A DNA stretch of 64,000 nucleotides, taken from assembly GCA_963837265.1 (NCBI GenBank), contig CAWIMQ010000006.1, forward strand, positions 124,001 through 188,000. The letters are read 5' to 3'. Source of the stretch: DATBLE01 sp963837265. GTDB taxonomy: Bacteria; Actinomycetota; Thermoleophilia; Gaiellales; Gaiellaceae. Positions 8,981 through 16,573 of the stretch are shown here, in pieces (position 1 is the first letter of the stretch; the number at the start of each line of letters is the position of its first letter). A program made the translations under genes and the position numbers. The notes under the pieces are model-generated. The model was given only the letters and a program-made list of their open reading frames with translations. It did no database searches and was not told the origin of the DNA.

Positions 8981-9244
8981 ACCTCAGGGCGCTTCGAAGT
9001 CCGGCCTCCGGGTCCTCCTACGAGGTCTCGTTTTCCGAAGGCGTGCAGATGGACGTTGGTCTGGAGCGGTGCGTCTCGGTCGCGGCAATCGCCGTCCATG
9101 ATTGAGCTGATGTCCGACGCGGAAGCCGGCGGCGGCCCGGAAGGGTTGTCGAGATGAGGCCGAGCCGAACATCGACGCCACCCTCAAGCGGGCGCCGTCT
9201 ACTGTCGAAGCCTGCAGCCCAGGAGCACTCGGGATCAGTTCATT

Positions 9245-9490
9245 CTAGGGGACGACCGAGGTGGAGGCGCCGGACGACGACGACCTGCTGTACCCATGGC
9301 CCCACACCGAGGTCAGCGCGAAGACGTTCCGCCGTCGGCGCCCATCTTGTCGAGAACCGTGGTCGGGTAGCTGCCGTTGGCGTTCACCTGCACGGTCGGG
9401 TAGCCCGAGAGGGTGGCCGTCTGCGTCCAGGCGAACTGAGCCCTCCGCCGATGCCACACCTCGATCAGCCCGCTCGAGTCCATCAAGTCC
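9245..9490 (-). pseudogene. 3' remnant of a third lyase-like paralog, frameshifted
   Basis: On the minus strand about 50 codons read DSSGLIEVWHRRRAQFAW, then TATLSGYPTVQV, then NGSYPTTVLDKM. These match the C-terminal region of the two lyase-like proteins (STGQIDVWHRLKG, TAHLSGYPTLQV, DGSMPTTTLDDI). The frame then shifts, and the ending continues in another frame as SVWGHGYSRSSSSGASTSVV with a stop at 9245-9247, matching TVWLDGFSRSASSGP of the paralogs. It is more diverged than the two intact copies are from each other. It is cut off upstream where the sulfotransferase gene ends, so a rearrangement probably joined the two. Nothing else is recognisable in 8981-9244 apart from the upstream region of the short paralog. 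Confidence 0.65.
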
Positions 9491-10562
9491 GAGGCGTCCT
9501 GGGCCGGCCGAGGTCGCATTCGCGGACGCGCAAGTGGCTTCGGTCGCGGAGAAGCGCACGGCGCCATCGCCAGGCCCGCGACAGGCCGAACCGCCTCCGG
9601 AGGCGCGAGAACATCGCGGCGGTGCTGGCGCTCTCTTGCGGCAGCGGTGTGGACTCGAATCTGTCCATCGAGCCGATATGCTCGAGAAGCGAGGCCAGCT
9701 CGCGCTGCGCGTCGGAGGCCGCGGGCTCCAAGGCGAGGTCACCACGTGCACGCACCTCGTGGCGTAGCTCCGGTTCGACAAACGCCGGAGACGTTTCGGG
9801 CTGCTCGACATCGATCCCGTGTCGGCTCAGGAATGCGGATGCCTCTTCGCTCCAGCTCGGCGTATCTCTGAGAAACTCCTCGTAGCGCACGACCAGGACG
9901 GGGAGGCCGGCGAGCGCTGGGATCGCATGATGCATGTAGCGTTCCCAGAGCGCCAGACCCAGCCTGAGCGGGAAGCCGTTCCGCCGCTGAAGAGAGCCGG
10001 CGATCTCGAGCGGGTCCCGGAGCACGAGCAGCACGACTAGATCACGCCTCAGGATCGTCCTCCAGAATGGGAACGTAAGCGCTAGCCGCGGGTCCTTCGT
10101 CACCCATTGCCGCGTCGGATGCGTCACGTAGAACGCAGCGCGGGCGGACCTCGCCGTTGCCGGCGCTGCTCGTGACGCCCAACGTCCTTCCACGACAGCC
10201 GGCGGGCACCACCATGTTCCTCCCGCGGAGCGCAGAAGGCCGTCGTTGATCCGGATCACAGTCCTGCTCTCCCAGTGCCCACCAGGATTCCCGCGCGAGC
10301 CAGGCACGAGGTCTGCCGCCACGCAGGTCGGAACGCCGAGCCAATGGACCGTGGGGGTGACCGCAGACGTGCCGCTTCGATGCATGCCGATGACCACCAC
10401 TCCGGCCTCGGGTCGTTCGACATTCCGCACAGCTCCGGAAGGGCGGTCGTCGACAGAGCTCAGGGCGGTCTCCTCGAGAAAGCGCGGGCTTGGGTCGGGC
10501 CTCGGGATCGAGAGTACACCGTTCGCAAGCCCACAGTTGGACTGCGTCGTAGTGCGGCGCAT
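9483..10562 (-). CDS. Sulfotransferase family protein
   Basis: A 359-residue PAPS-dependent sulfotransferase candidate. The 5'-phosphosulfate loop is VVVIGMHRSGTS (residues 57-66). The 3'-phosphate-binding block is VLLVLRDPLEIAGSL (Arg182, Ser190), and WVTKDPRL lies between them as in this family. ATG 10562 is chosen over the upstream TTG at 10592 because the longer form would run into the divergent methyltransferase gene; neither has a clear ribosome-binding site. The first 50 residues are not conserved-looking, so the true start may be later still. The last 20 or so residues (arginine-rich) run into the broken lyase copy and may not be the original C-terminus. It would sulfate a sugar or peptide hydroxyl of the locus product. 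Confidence 0.75.
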   Translation of the reverse strand: MRRTTTQSNCGLANGVLSIPRPDPSPRFLEETALSSVDDRPSGAVRNVERPEAGVVVIGMHRSGTSAVTPTVHWLGVPTCVAADLVPGSRGNPGGHWESRTVIRINDGLLRSAGGTWWCPPAVVEGRWASRAAPATARSARAAFYVTHPTRQWVTKDPRLALTFPFWRTILRRDLVVLLVLRDPLEIAGSLQRRNGFPLRLGLALWERYMHHAIPALAGLPVLVVRYEEFLRDTPSWSEEASAFLSRHGIDVEQPETSPAFVEPELRHEVRARGDLALEPAASDAQRELASLLEHIGSMDRFESTPLPQESASTAAMFSRLRRRFGLSRAWRWRRALLRDRSHLRVRECDLGRPRTPRT

Positions 10563-10567
10563 CGCTG

Positions 10568-11332
10568 TTGACACGAGCCCTGGATGTGGCAACGCTTACG
10601 CCGTTGCTTGGGATCGAAGGCATCGCCGAGCGTTACCGCGCTACCGCCCGCCGCCGCCGTGGGGAGCTGTTGGTGTCGATGCTGAGGCCCGCGACCACCG
10701 ACCACATTCTCGACCTCGGCGGCGGCGACGGGAGCCACATCGCGTCCATCCTCGGTCCAGGCCACCGCGTCACCGTGGCCGACATCTCGGCGCGGGATCT
10801 TCCGCGGGCGGCAGAGAGAGGTTTCGAGACGGTACTCCTCGCCGAAAGCGGGGGGCTGCCGTTCGACGACGAGTCGTTTGACATTGTCTTCTGTTCATCA
10901 GTCATCGAGCACGTCACCGGCCCCAAGCCATGGGCCTTCGCATGTCGAAGCGGGCGACAGTTCAGGAAGGAGGCCTGGAAGCAGCAGACGGCGTTCGCAA
11001 ACGAGATACAGCGGGTGGGACGTCAGTATTTCGTTCAGACGCCGAACCGCTGGTTTCCGATCGAGGCTCATATCTGGCTTCCTGGGGTGCAGTTCCTTCC
11101 TCGTCGTGTCCTCGTCGGGCTCATCCTGCCTCTGCTCCGTCGGGCTGGCTGGCCGAAGACGACGCGCTCAGACTTCAACCTCTTGAGCGCACGCGACATG
11201 CGGAGACTGTTTCCGGGTGCGGACATCGTCCGCGAACGCTCTGCAGCATTGACGCTTGGATTGACGAAGTCGCTCATTGCCGTGCGCCGCACGAACCATG
11301 CCAGTGGAACATCATCGTTGGGCGACCGCTGA
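10568..11332 (+). CDS. Class I SAM-dependent methyltransferase
   Basis: A 254-residue protein with motif I HILDLGGGDGSH (residues 47-57), an acidic end of strand 2 (VTVADISARDL) and the motif LPFDDESFDIVFCSSVIEHV characteristic of small-molecule methyltransferases. The second half (FVQTPNRWFPIEAHIWLPGV) resembles sugar- or lipid-linked glycan methyltransferases. The first start is TTG 10568; GTG 10586 is an equally likely alternative. Neither has a good ribosome-binding site, and the gene is divergent from the sulfotransferase with almost no room for two promoters. It probably O-methylates the polysaccharide or peptide made by the locus. Confidence 0.8.
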   Translation: MTRALDVATLTPLLGIEGIAERYRATARRRRGELLVSMLRPATTDHILDLGGGDGSHIASILGPGHRVTVADISARDLPRAAERGFETVLLAESGGLPFDDESFDIVFCSSVIEHVTGPKPWAFACRSGRQFRKEAWKQQTAFANEIQRVGRQYFVQTPNRWFPIEAHIWLPGVQFLPRRVLVGLILPLLRRAGWPKTTRSDFNLLSARDMRRLFPGADIVRERSAALTLGLTKSLIAVRRTNHASGTSSLGDR

Positions 11333-11467
11333 GAGACACCCGTCGCGAGCTGTTCGCATGTGCAGGAAGGCTGCGGCGCACACGCTCGACCCACAGCAGC
11401 ACCGAAGCCCGCGGGCGATCGGCAGGTGACTGCCGATCGCCCGACCTAAGGCCGCTCTACCTTGAGA

Positions 11468-13135
11468 TCACGGAAGGTTGGCGGCTGCAGGACCAGAGGA
11501 CGCTGAGCGGCTGAAGCCGTCGAGCCACACGGTTGTCGGCGTCGTCGAGGCGAGGCGGTAGGCCTGGATATCGTCCAGGGTCGTAGTTGGCATCGAGCCG
11601 TCTGGCCGTACCTGCAGGGTCGGATACCCGGAGAGGTGAGCGGTCTGCGTCCAGTTGGCTTGGCCCTTGAGGCGATGCCACACGTCGATCTGCCCAGTCG
11701 AGTCTGCCGCCCAGTGAACGTGGATGAGGAGCTCGTGCCAGACGCCGAGCTGCATTGGCCTCGGTACGGCATAGAGGGGCGGCAGGTTCGGGCCAGTCTT
11801 CGAGCCTACCGGGACGTCGGCCCAGGAGCGGAACTGACAGTAGGGGGACGCCGCAGATGAGGTGCCGGTCGCCAGAACAACGGTCACGTGATCAGAGTAC
11901 GCTTCAAGCGCCAGATTCGCGTTACCGTTGCACAGGCCCTCGTAGTTCAGCTCCGCGATCTGCAGTCCGGCGTAAGACGCCACCGTTCCGGGGCTGAACC
12001 CCACCGGCAGGTAGAACATCAAGCTGTAGTAGTCGTCGCTGCCGACGCCGAGCGGGCGCTTCGTGATCACCTGGCAGCGAGTGCGACCGCCTGACCACGC
12101 AGGAAGATCGAAACGGAGGCTGTACTTGCTCTGTCCGACCGTTTGCGTGTCGACGGTGTACGTACCGAAATGTTGTTGCGACGTGTCCACGGGATTCGAG
12201 CCGTTGTGGCACTGCGGTACGTTCCACGGTCGGTACGAACCTGTCTCGAGACCCCCGTCGAAGGTCAGCCCGGACGGCGCCGGGGTCGTGGTCGTCGTCG
12301 CGGTCGAAGTCGTCGAGGTCGTGGTCGGCTGGGTCGTCGTGGTTGTTGTCGTCGTCGTGGTTGTTGTCCCCGACCCGGGTCGGAGGGCGACGAGTTGGCC
12401 GATGGCGTAGACGGTCGTGCTGGCGGTGGCGGCGCGGGTTCCGGTCGCGCCGGCGGCGGCGAGCGCCGCGTCCGCCGACTCGTCTGACAGCTTCTCGCCG
12501 CTGATGGCCGTGAACGACACCTCCGTCTGCTCGCTCATGCTCGCGGGCGGGGTGAAGGTCACCGGCCCCTTCGCGCCGAAGAAGCCGACCAGCTTCTCGC
12601 CCGCGGCCGTCGTCGTCACCGAGGGTGCGCTCACCGACGTGGAATGGCTCGTCCCGCCGCTGGAGGCGTCCATCGGGCTCGACGTGTCGACGCCGGTGTA
12701 GGCGAGGATCGCGCCGACCGCGCCGTGGGCGGCGCCGAGTGTCCAGGTGTAGCTGGCCGGCTCGCTCGCCCCGGCCACGTGTACGAACAGCGACTGGCGC
12801 AGGTAGCTCGCGTTCACGTCGCTGCGCACCTGCGACCAGCTGGCCGGGCCGGTAATCGCCCCCGTTGAGTTGTAGGTGACCTGGGCGAGCAGCACGTCTC
12901 CGGAGGCGACCGCGGCAGGCTTCGGCACGACCAGCGTCGCCGCCACGTTGTTCGACGCGCTCGACGCCGACCGAAGCGAGATCGCTCCGGAGCCGATCGT
13001 GGCCGGCTTTGGCTTCTCGGCCCTGCGGTCTTGACCGGCAGCGCCGGGCTGCACGAGCAGGCTGGCAGCGAATCCTGATGCGGCGAGAAAAGCGGCTGCG
13101 GCGAAGGCAGCCCTTCTGTGTGTGTAGATAGTCAT
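11468..13135 (-). CDS. Secreted two-domain heparin-lyase-I-like protein, long paralog
   Basis: 555 residues. It has a signal peptide (AAFAAAAFLAASGFAASLL) and then a roughly 210-residue beta-rich extracellular domain, starting about residue 45 (ATIGSGAISLRSASSASNN, GAVGAILAYTGVDTSSPMD). This is the type often annotated as a repeat or adhesion-like domain in secreted actinobacterial proteins. A threonine-rich linker encoded by repetitive GTCGTC/GTTGTT DNA near 12275-12370 follows, then a C-terminal domain nearly identical to the whole mature domain of the 314-residue paralog. The linker DNA is prone to slippage. The gene reads away from the first NRPS gene, with which it shares a 198-base divergent intergenic region. 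Function is inferred from the fold only: a surface protein that binds or cleaves an acidic glycan. Confidence 0.65.
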   Translation of the reverse strand: MTIYTHRRAAFAAAAFLAASGFAASLLVQPGAAGQDRRAEKPKPATIGSGAISLRSASSASNNVAATLVVPKPAAVASGDVLLAQVTYNSTGAITGPASWSQVRSDVNASYLRQSLFVHVAGASEPASYTWTLGAAHGAVGAILAYTGVDTSSPMDASSGGTSHSTSVSAPSVTTTAAGEKLVGFFGAKGPVTFTPPASMSEQTEVSFTAISGEKLSDESADAALAAAGATGTRAATASTTVYAIGQLVALRPGSGTTTTTTTTTTTTQPTTTSTTSTATTTTTPAPSGLTFDGGLETGSYRPWNVPQCHNGSNPVDTSQQHFGTYTVDTQTVGQSKYSLRFDLPAWSGGRTRCQVITKRPLGVGSDDYYSLMFYLPVGFSPGTVASYAGLQIAELNYEGLCNGNANLALEAYSDHVTVVLATGTSSAASPYCQFRSWADVPVGSKTGPNLPPLYAVPRPMQLGVWHELLIHVHWAADSTGQIDVWHRLKGQANWTQTAHLSGYPTLQVRPDGSMPTTTLDDIQAYRLASTTPTTVWLDGFSRSASSGPAAANLP

Positions 13136-13333
13136 GGTTCAGAGATCGGACAGGCGCTCGCCCGCGAGAAGCCTCAGAACGAGGGATGTCTCTGCCGTTC
13201 CGGGTCCGTTTCCGAACCGAGCAGGAGGTCCGACCGGCTGGAGCAATCGGTCTCGTCGTGCTACAAGTGCCCGCTATCATGGGTCTACGTCCAGCGAGGA
13301 GCCCGGGCGGCTGCTCCTGGAAGGGTCGAGCTG
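13136..13333. promoter_or_regulatory. Divergent intergenic region between the long lyase-like gene and the first NRPS gene
   Basis: 198 bases separate the two divergent starts. A TATCAT box at 13275-13280 reads towards the NRPS gene and would give a leader of about 50 bases, but I see no convincing -35 element. An AAGGGTCGAG stretch just before ATG 13334 is a weak ribosome-binding site. The NRPS frame is open through this region but has no family similarity there. Confidence 0.3.
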
Positions 13334-16300
13334 ATGGGAGAGGCAGAGGTGATCGAGACGATTCCAAGGCGGACCAGCGTCGGTCCGTGCCCGCTGTCGA
13401 GCCCGCAGGAGCGGCTGTTCCTGCTGGATCGGATCACGCCCGGATTGGCGGTGTACAACGTGCCGACCCTGGTGCGCGTCGGCGCCACGCTCGACGCCGA
13501 GCGGCTGAGAGCAGCGTTCAATGCGATTGTCGTGCGTCACGAGATCCTGCGGACGTCGATCAGGCTGATCGACGGCGAGCCGGCCCAGGAGGTCCTGCCG
13601 CACGGCGAGATCGAGCTGGCCGTCGCCGACCTGCGCTCGCAGCCGGAGGAGGGCCGCCGCGCCGAGGCGGATCGGATCCTCGGCGAGCTCGCGGGGCGGC
13701 CATTCGATCTGGGGGGTGACGTGCTGCTGCGCGCCGGGCTCGTGCATCTCGACCGCGGACAGGACCTGCTGCTCGTCGTCTTCCACCACGCGGCCTCGGA
13801 CCACCAGTCGAGCAGGATCCTGTTCGCCGAGCTCGATCAGCTCTACCGCGCGGTCGGCAGCGGCATCGAGCCAGAGCTGCCGGAGCTGCCGATCCAGTAC
13901 GCCGACTTCGCGCAGTGGCAGCGCGAGCAGCTGGCCGGCAGCCACCTCGACGAGCTGCTCGAGTACTGGACGGGGCAGCTCGCGGGCGCGCCGGCCCGGC
14001 TCGAGCTGCCGGCGGACCGGCCACGACCGGGCGCTCAGAGCTACCGGGGCCGGCTGTGGGAGTTCGACTTCGGGCCCGAGCTGGTCGAGCCCTTGCGGGA
14101 GCTTGCGCGCAGTCGGAAGACGTCGCTGTTCATGGTGCTGCTGGCTGCGTTCAAGACGCTGCTGCACCGGTACACGGGCGCGGAGGACATCGTCGTCGGC
14201 ACTCCGGTGTCCGGTCGCCACCACGAAGAGCTGACGTCGCTGCTCGGTTACTTCAGCAACACTCTCGCGCTGCGCACCGATCTTTCCGGAGACCCCACGT
14301 TTGCCGAGCTGCTGAACCGGGTGAAGGCGACCACGCTCGAAGCGCAGGCATACCAGGATCTTCCGTTCGAGAAGCTCGTCGAGGCTTTGAACCCCGAGCG
14401 TGCGCAGAGCCACTCGCCGATCTTCCAGGTGCTGCTCGGCTTCGACGTCGCGCCGCCGGCGCCGCCTTCGATCGCTGGTGCGCTCCTCGAGCAGCTACCC
14501 GTTCCGGGGTGGGAGTGGTCGCGGTTCGACCTCTCGATCGTTCTGCGGGAACGGCTCGAGGGCGGGCTCCACGCCCACGTCGAGTACACGACCGATCTGT
14601 TCGAGCCGAGCACGATCGAGCGTCTGATCGGGCATTTCGAGACGTTGCTGGCCCAGGTTGCGCGCGATCCGGACCGGCGACTCTCCGAGCTTCCTCTGCT
14701 GACTGCGCCCGAGCGCCAGGAGATGCTCGTCGAGTGGAACTCGACCTCGACCGGCTATGACCGGCGTTGCCTGCACGAGCTGGTCGCCGAGCAGGCAGCG
14801 CGGACGCCCGAGGCGATCGCGGTTGCCTCGGGCGACGAGCGGATCTCCTACGGCGACCTCGACCGTCGCTCGAATCAGCTTGCCCGTCGGCTCCGGGACC
14901 TGGGGGTGCAGACGGGGAGTCTCGTCGGGATCTGTCTCGACCGCTCGGTGGATCTGCTCGTGGCGATGCTCGGCGTGCTCAAGGCCGGCGCCGCCTATGT
15001 GCCGATCGAGCCGACCTACCCGCCGCAGCGACAGGAGTTCATGCTGGCCGACGCGCAGGCGGCGGTGCTGCTGACGCAGGAGCGGTACGTCGGAGTGATC
15101 GATCCGCGCGGCGTGCAGGTCCTGTGTCTCGACCGCGACCGTGCGCTGCTCGCCGAGCAGGACGACGCGCCACTCGGGGTCGCGGCCGATCCGGAGCAGC
15201 TGGCATACGTCATCTACACCTCCGGTTCGACCGGCCAGCCGAAAGGTGTCGAGATCAGGCACCGCTCGGTCGCCAACCTGATCTCCTACATGCGCGAGCG
15301 ACCGGGACTGGCCTCGCACGATGTGGTGGCCAGCCTGACGACGCCTGCATTCGATCTCTCGGTGCCCGACTGGTACCTGCCGCTGACGATGGGCGCGAGG
15401 CTCGCGATCGTGCCCCGGGAGGCGACCCTCGACGGTGTCGAGCTGGCCGACTGGCTGGCGCGGACGGGGACAACGTTCGTCCAGGCCACGCCGACGACCT
15501 GGCAGATGCTCGTCGATGCCGGGTGGAAAGGAGCAGACTCGCTGAAGGTCGTGTGCGGCGGCGAAGCGCTACCCCGGGGACTCGCCGACGGGCTCCTCGC
15601 GCGCGGAGCGTCGTTGTGGCACATGTACGGGCCGACGGAGACCACCGTGTGGTCGTCCGTGCTCGAGCTGGAGCGGCGCGAGGGCCCGCCGCCGCTCGGC
15701 GGTCCGATAGCCAATACGCGCTTCTACGTGCTGGACCAGCACCGCCAGCCGGTGCCGATCGGCGTGCCCGGCGAGCTCTTCATCGGCGGGGACGGGGTGG
15801 CCCGCGGATATCACGAGCGCTCCGCGCTGACTGCCGAGAAGTTCGTCGAGGACCCGTTCGGGGTTGCGCGCAGAGAGCGTCTGTATCGCACCGGCGACCT
15901 CGTGCGCTGGCGGGAGGGCGGAACGCTCGAGTTCCTCGGGCGCATCGACCAGCAGGTCAAGCTGCGCGGCTTCCGGATCGAGCTCGAGGAGATCGAGGCA
16001 CTGCTGGACGGACATCCGGCCGTTGCCGGCGCAGTTGCCGCGGTGCGCGAGGACGTTCCAGGAGACCGCCGGCTCGTTGCGTACGTCGTGCCCACCGCCG
16101 ATCACCCGCTGGAGGTCGACGAGCTGCGCAAATTGCTCAAGACGAAGCTTCCGGCCTTCATGGTCCCCTCGGTGTTCGTGCAGCTGGGATCGCTTCCGGT
16201 GACACCGAACGGCAAGCTCGACCGCGGCGCGCTCCCGCCCCCCGAAGGCGCGAGACCGGATCTGCGGGCCCCGTACGTCATGCCGGAGAGCCCGGTGGAG

Positions 16301-16573
16301 GAGGCACTCGCGTCGATCTGGCGTGAGGTGCTCGGGGTCGACCGCGTCGGGATCGACGATGACTTCTTCGATCTCGGCGGTCACTCGCTGCTGGCCGTAA
16401 AGATGTTCGCACGGCTTCAAGACACGCTCGGCCTGACGCTCCCTCTGGCACAGTTGTTCGACCGCTCGACGATCCGCCAGCTCGCGGAGGCGGTGACCGC
16501 AGAGCTCTTGGCTGATGCCGGCGGCGATGAGCTCGCGCAGATGCTCGCCGAAGCAGGGGTACCGGAAGGATGA
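13334..16573 (+). CDS. NRPS module C-A-PCP
   Basis: 1079 residues. The condensation domain spans about 15-440, with the active site HHAASDH at His151-His157: the second His and Asp156 are present, but the usual glycine after Asp is histidine. The adenylation domain spans about 455-950, with A3 (YTSGSTGQPKGVEI), A5 (MYGPTETTVW), A7 (YRTGDLVRW), A8 (IDQQVKLRGFRIELEEIE) and A10 (NGKLDRGAL). The carrier domain has FFDLGGHSLLAV, phosphopantetheine Ser1018. ATG 13334 is used instead of the longer open frame because homology to condensation domains begins just after it. The gene overlaps the next NRPS gene by ATGA, so the two form one assembly line. By eye the pocket residues give D-L-P-Q-V-G-M-V-W, for which I cannot name a substrate. 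No epimerisation or methylation domain is present. Confidence 0.93.
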   Translation: MGEAEVIETIPRRTSVGPCPLSSPQERLFLLDRITPGLAVYNVPTLVRVGATLDAERLRAAFNAIVVRHEILRTSIRLIDGEPAQEVLPHGEIELAVADLRSQPEEGRRAEADRILGELAGRPFDLGGDVLLRAGLVHLDRGQDLLLVVFHHAASDHQSSRILFAELDQLYRAVGSGIEPELPELPIQYADFAQWQREQLAGSHLDELLEYWTGQLAGAPARLELPADRPRPGAQSYRGRLWEFDFGPELVEPLRELARSRKTSLFMVLLAAFKTLLHRYTGAEDIVVGTPVSGRHHEELTSLLGYFSNTLALRTDLSGDPTFAELLNRVKATTLEAQAYQDLPFEKLVEALNPERAQSHSPIFQVLLGFDVAPPAPPSIAGALLEQLPVPGWEWSRFDLSIVLRERLEGGLHAHVEYTTDLFEPSTIERLIGHFETLLAQVARDPDRRLSELPLLTAPERQEMLVEWNSTSTGYDRRCLHELVAEQAARTPEAIAVASGDERISYGDLDRRSNQLARRLRDLGVQTGSLVGICLDRSVDLLVAMLGVLKAGAAYVPIEPTYPPQRQEFMLADAQAAVLLTQERYVGVIDPRGVQVLCLDRDRALLAEQDDAPLGVAADPEQLAYVIYTSGSTGQPKGVEIRHRSVANLISYMRERPGLASHDVVASLTTPAFDLSVPDWYLPLTMGARLAIVPREATLDGVELADWLARTGTTFVQATPTTWQMLVDAGWKGADSLKVVCGGEALPRGLADGLLARGASLWHMYGPTETTVWSSVLELERREGPPPLGGPIANTRFYVLDQHRQPVPIGVPGELFIGGDGVARGYHERSALTAEKFVEDPFGVARRERLYRTGDLVRWREGGTLEFLGRIDQQVKLRGFRIELEEIEALLDGHPAVAGAVAAVREDVPGDRRLVAYVVPTADHPLEVDELRKLLKTKLPAFMVPSVFVQLGSLPVTPNGKLDRGALPPPEGARPDLRAPYVMPESPVEEALASIWREVLGVDRVGIDDDFFDLGGHSLLAVKMFARLQDTLGLTLPLAQLFDRSTIRQLAEAVTAELLADAGGDELAQMLAEAGVPEG

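Noticed and set aside
12275..12370. Possible CRISPR or tandem-repeat array
   Set aside because: The repetition is a Thr-codon linker inside a coding region, with no spacer structure.
13118..13333. N-terminal extension of the first NRPS protein
   Set aside because: The frame is open, but it overlaps the divergent gene's start and shows no similarity. ATG 13334 precedes the condensation domain directly.
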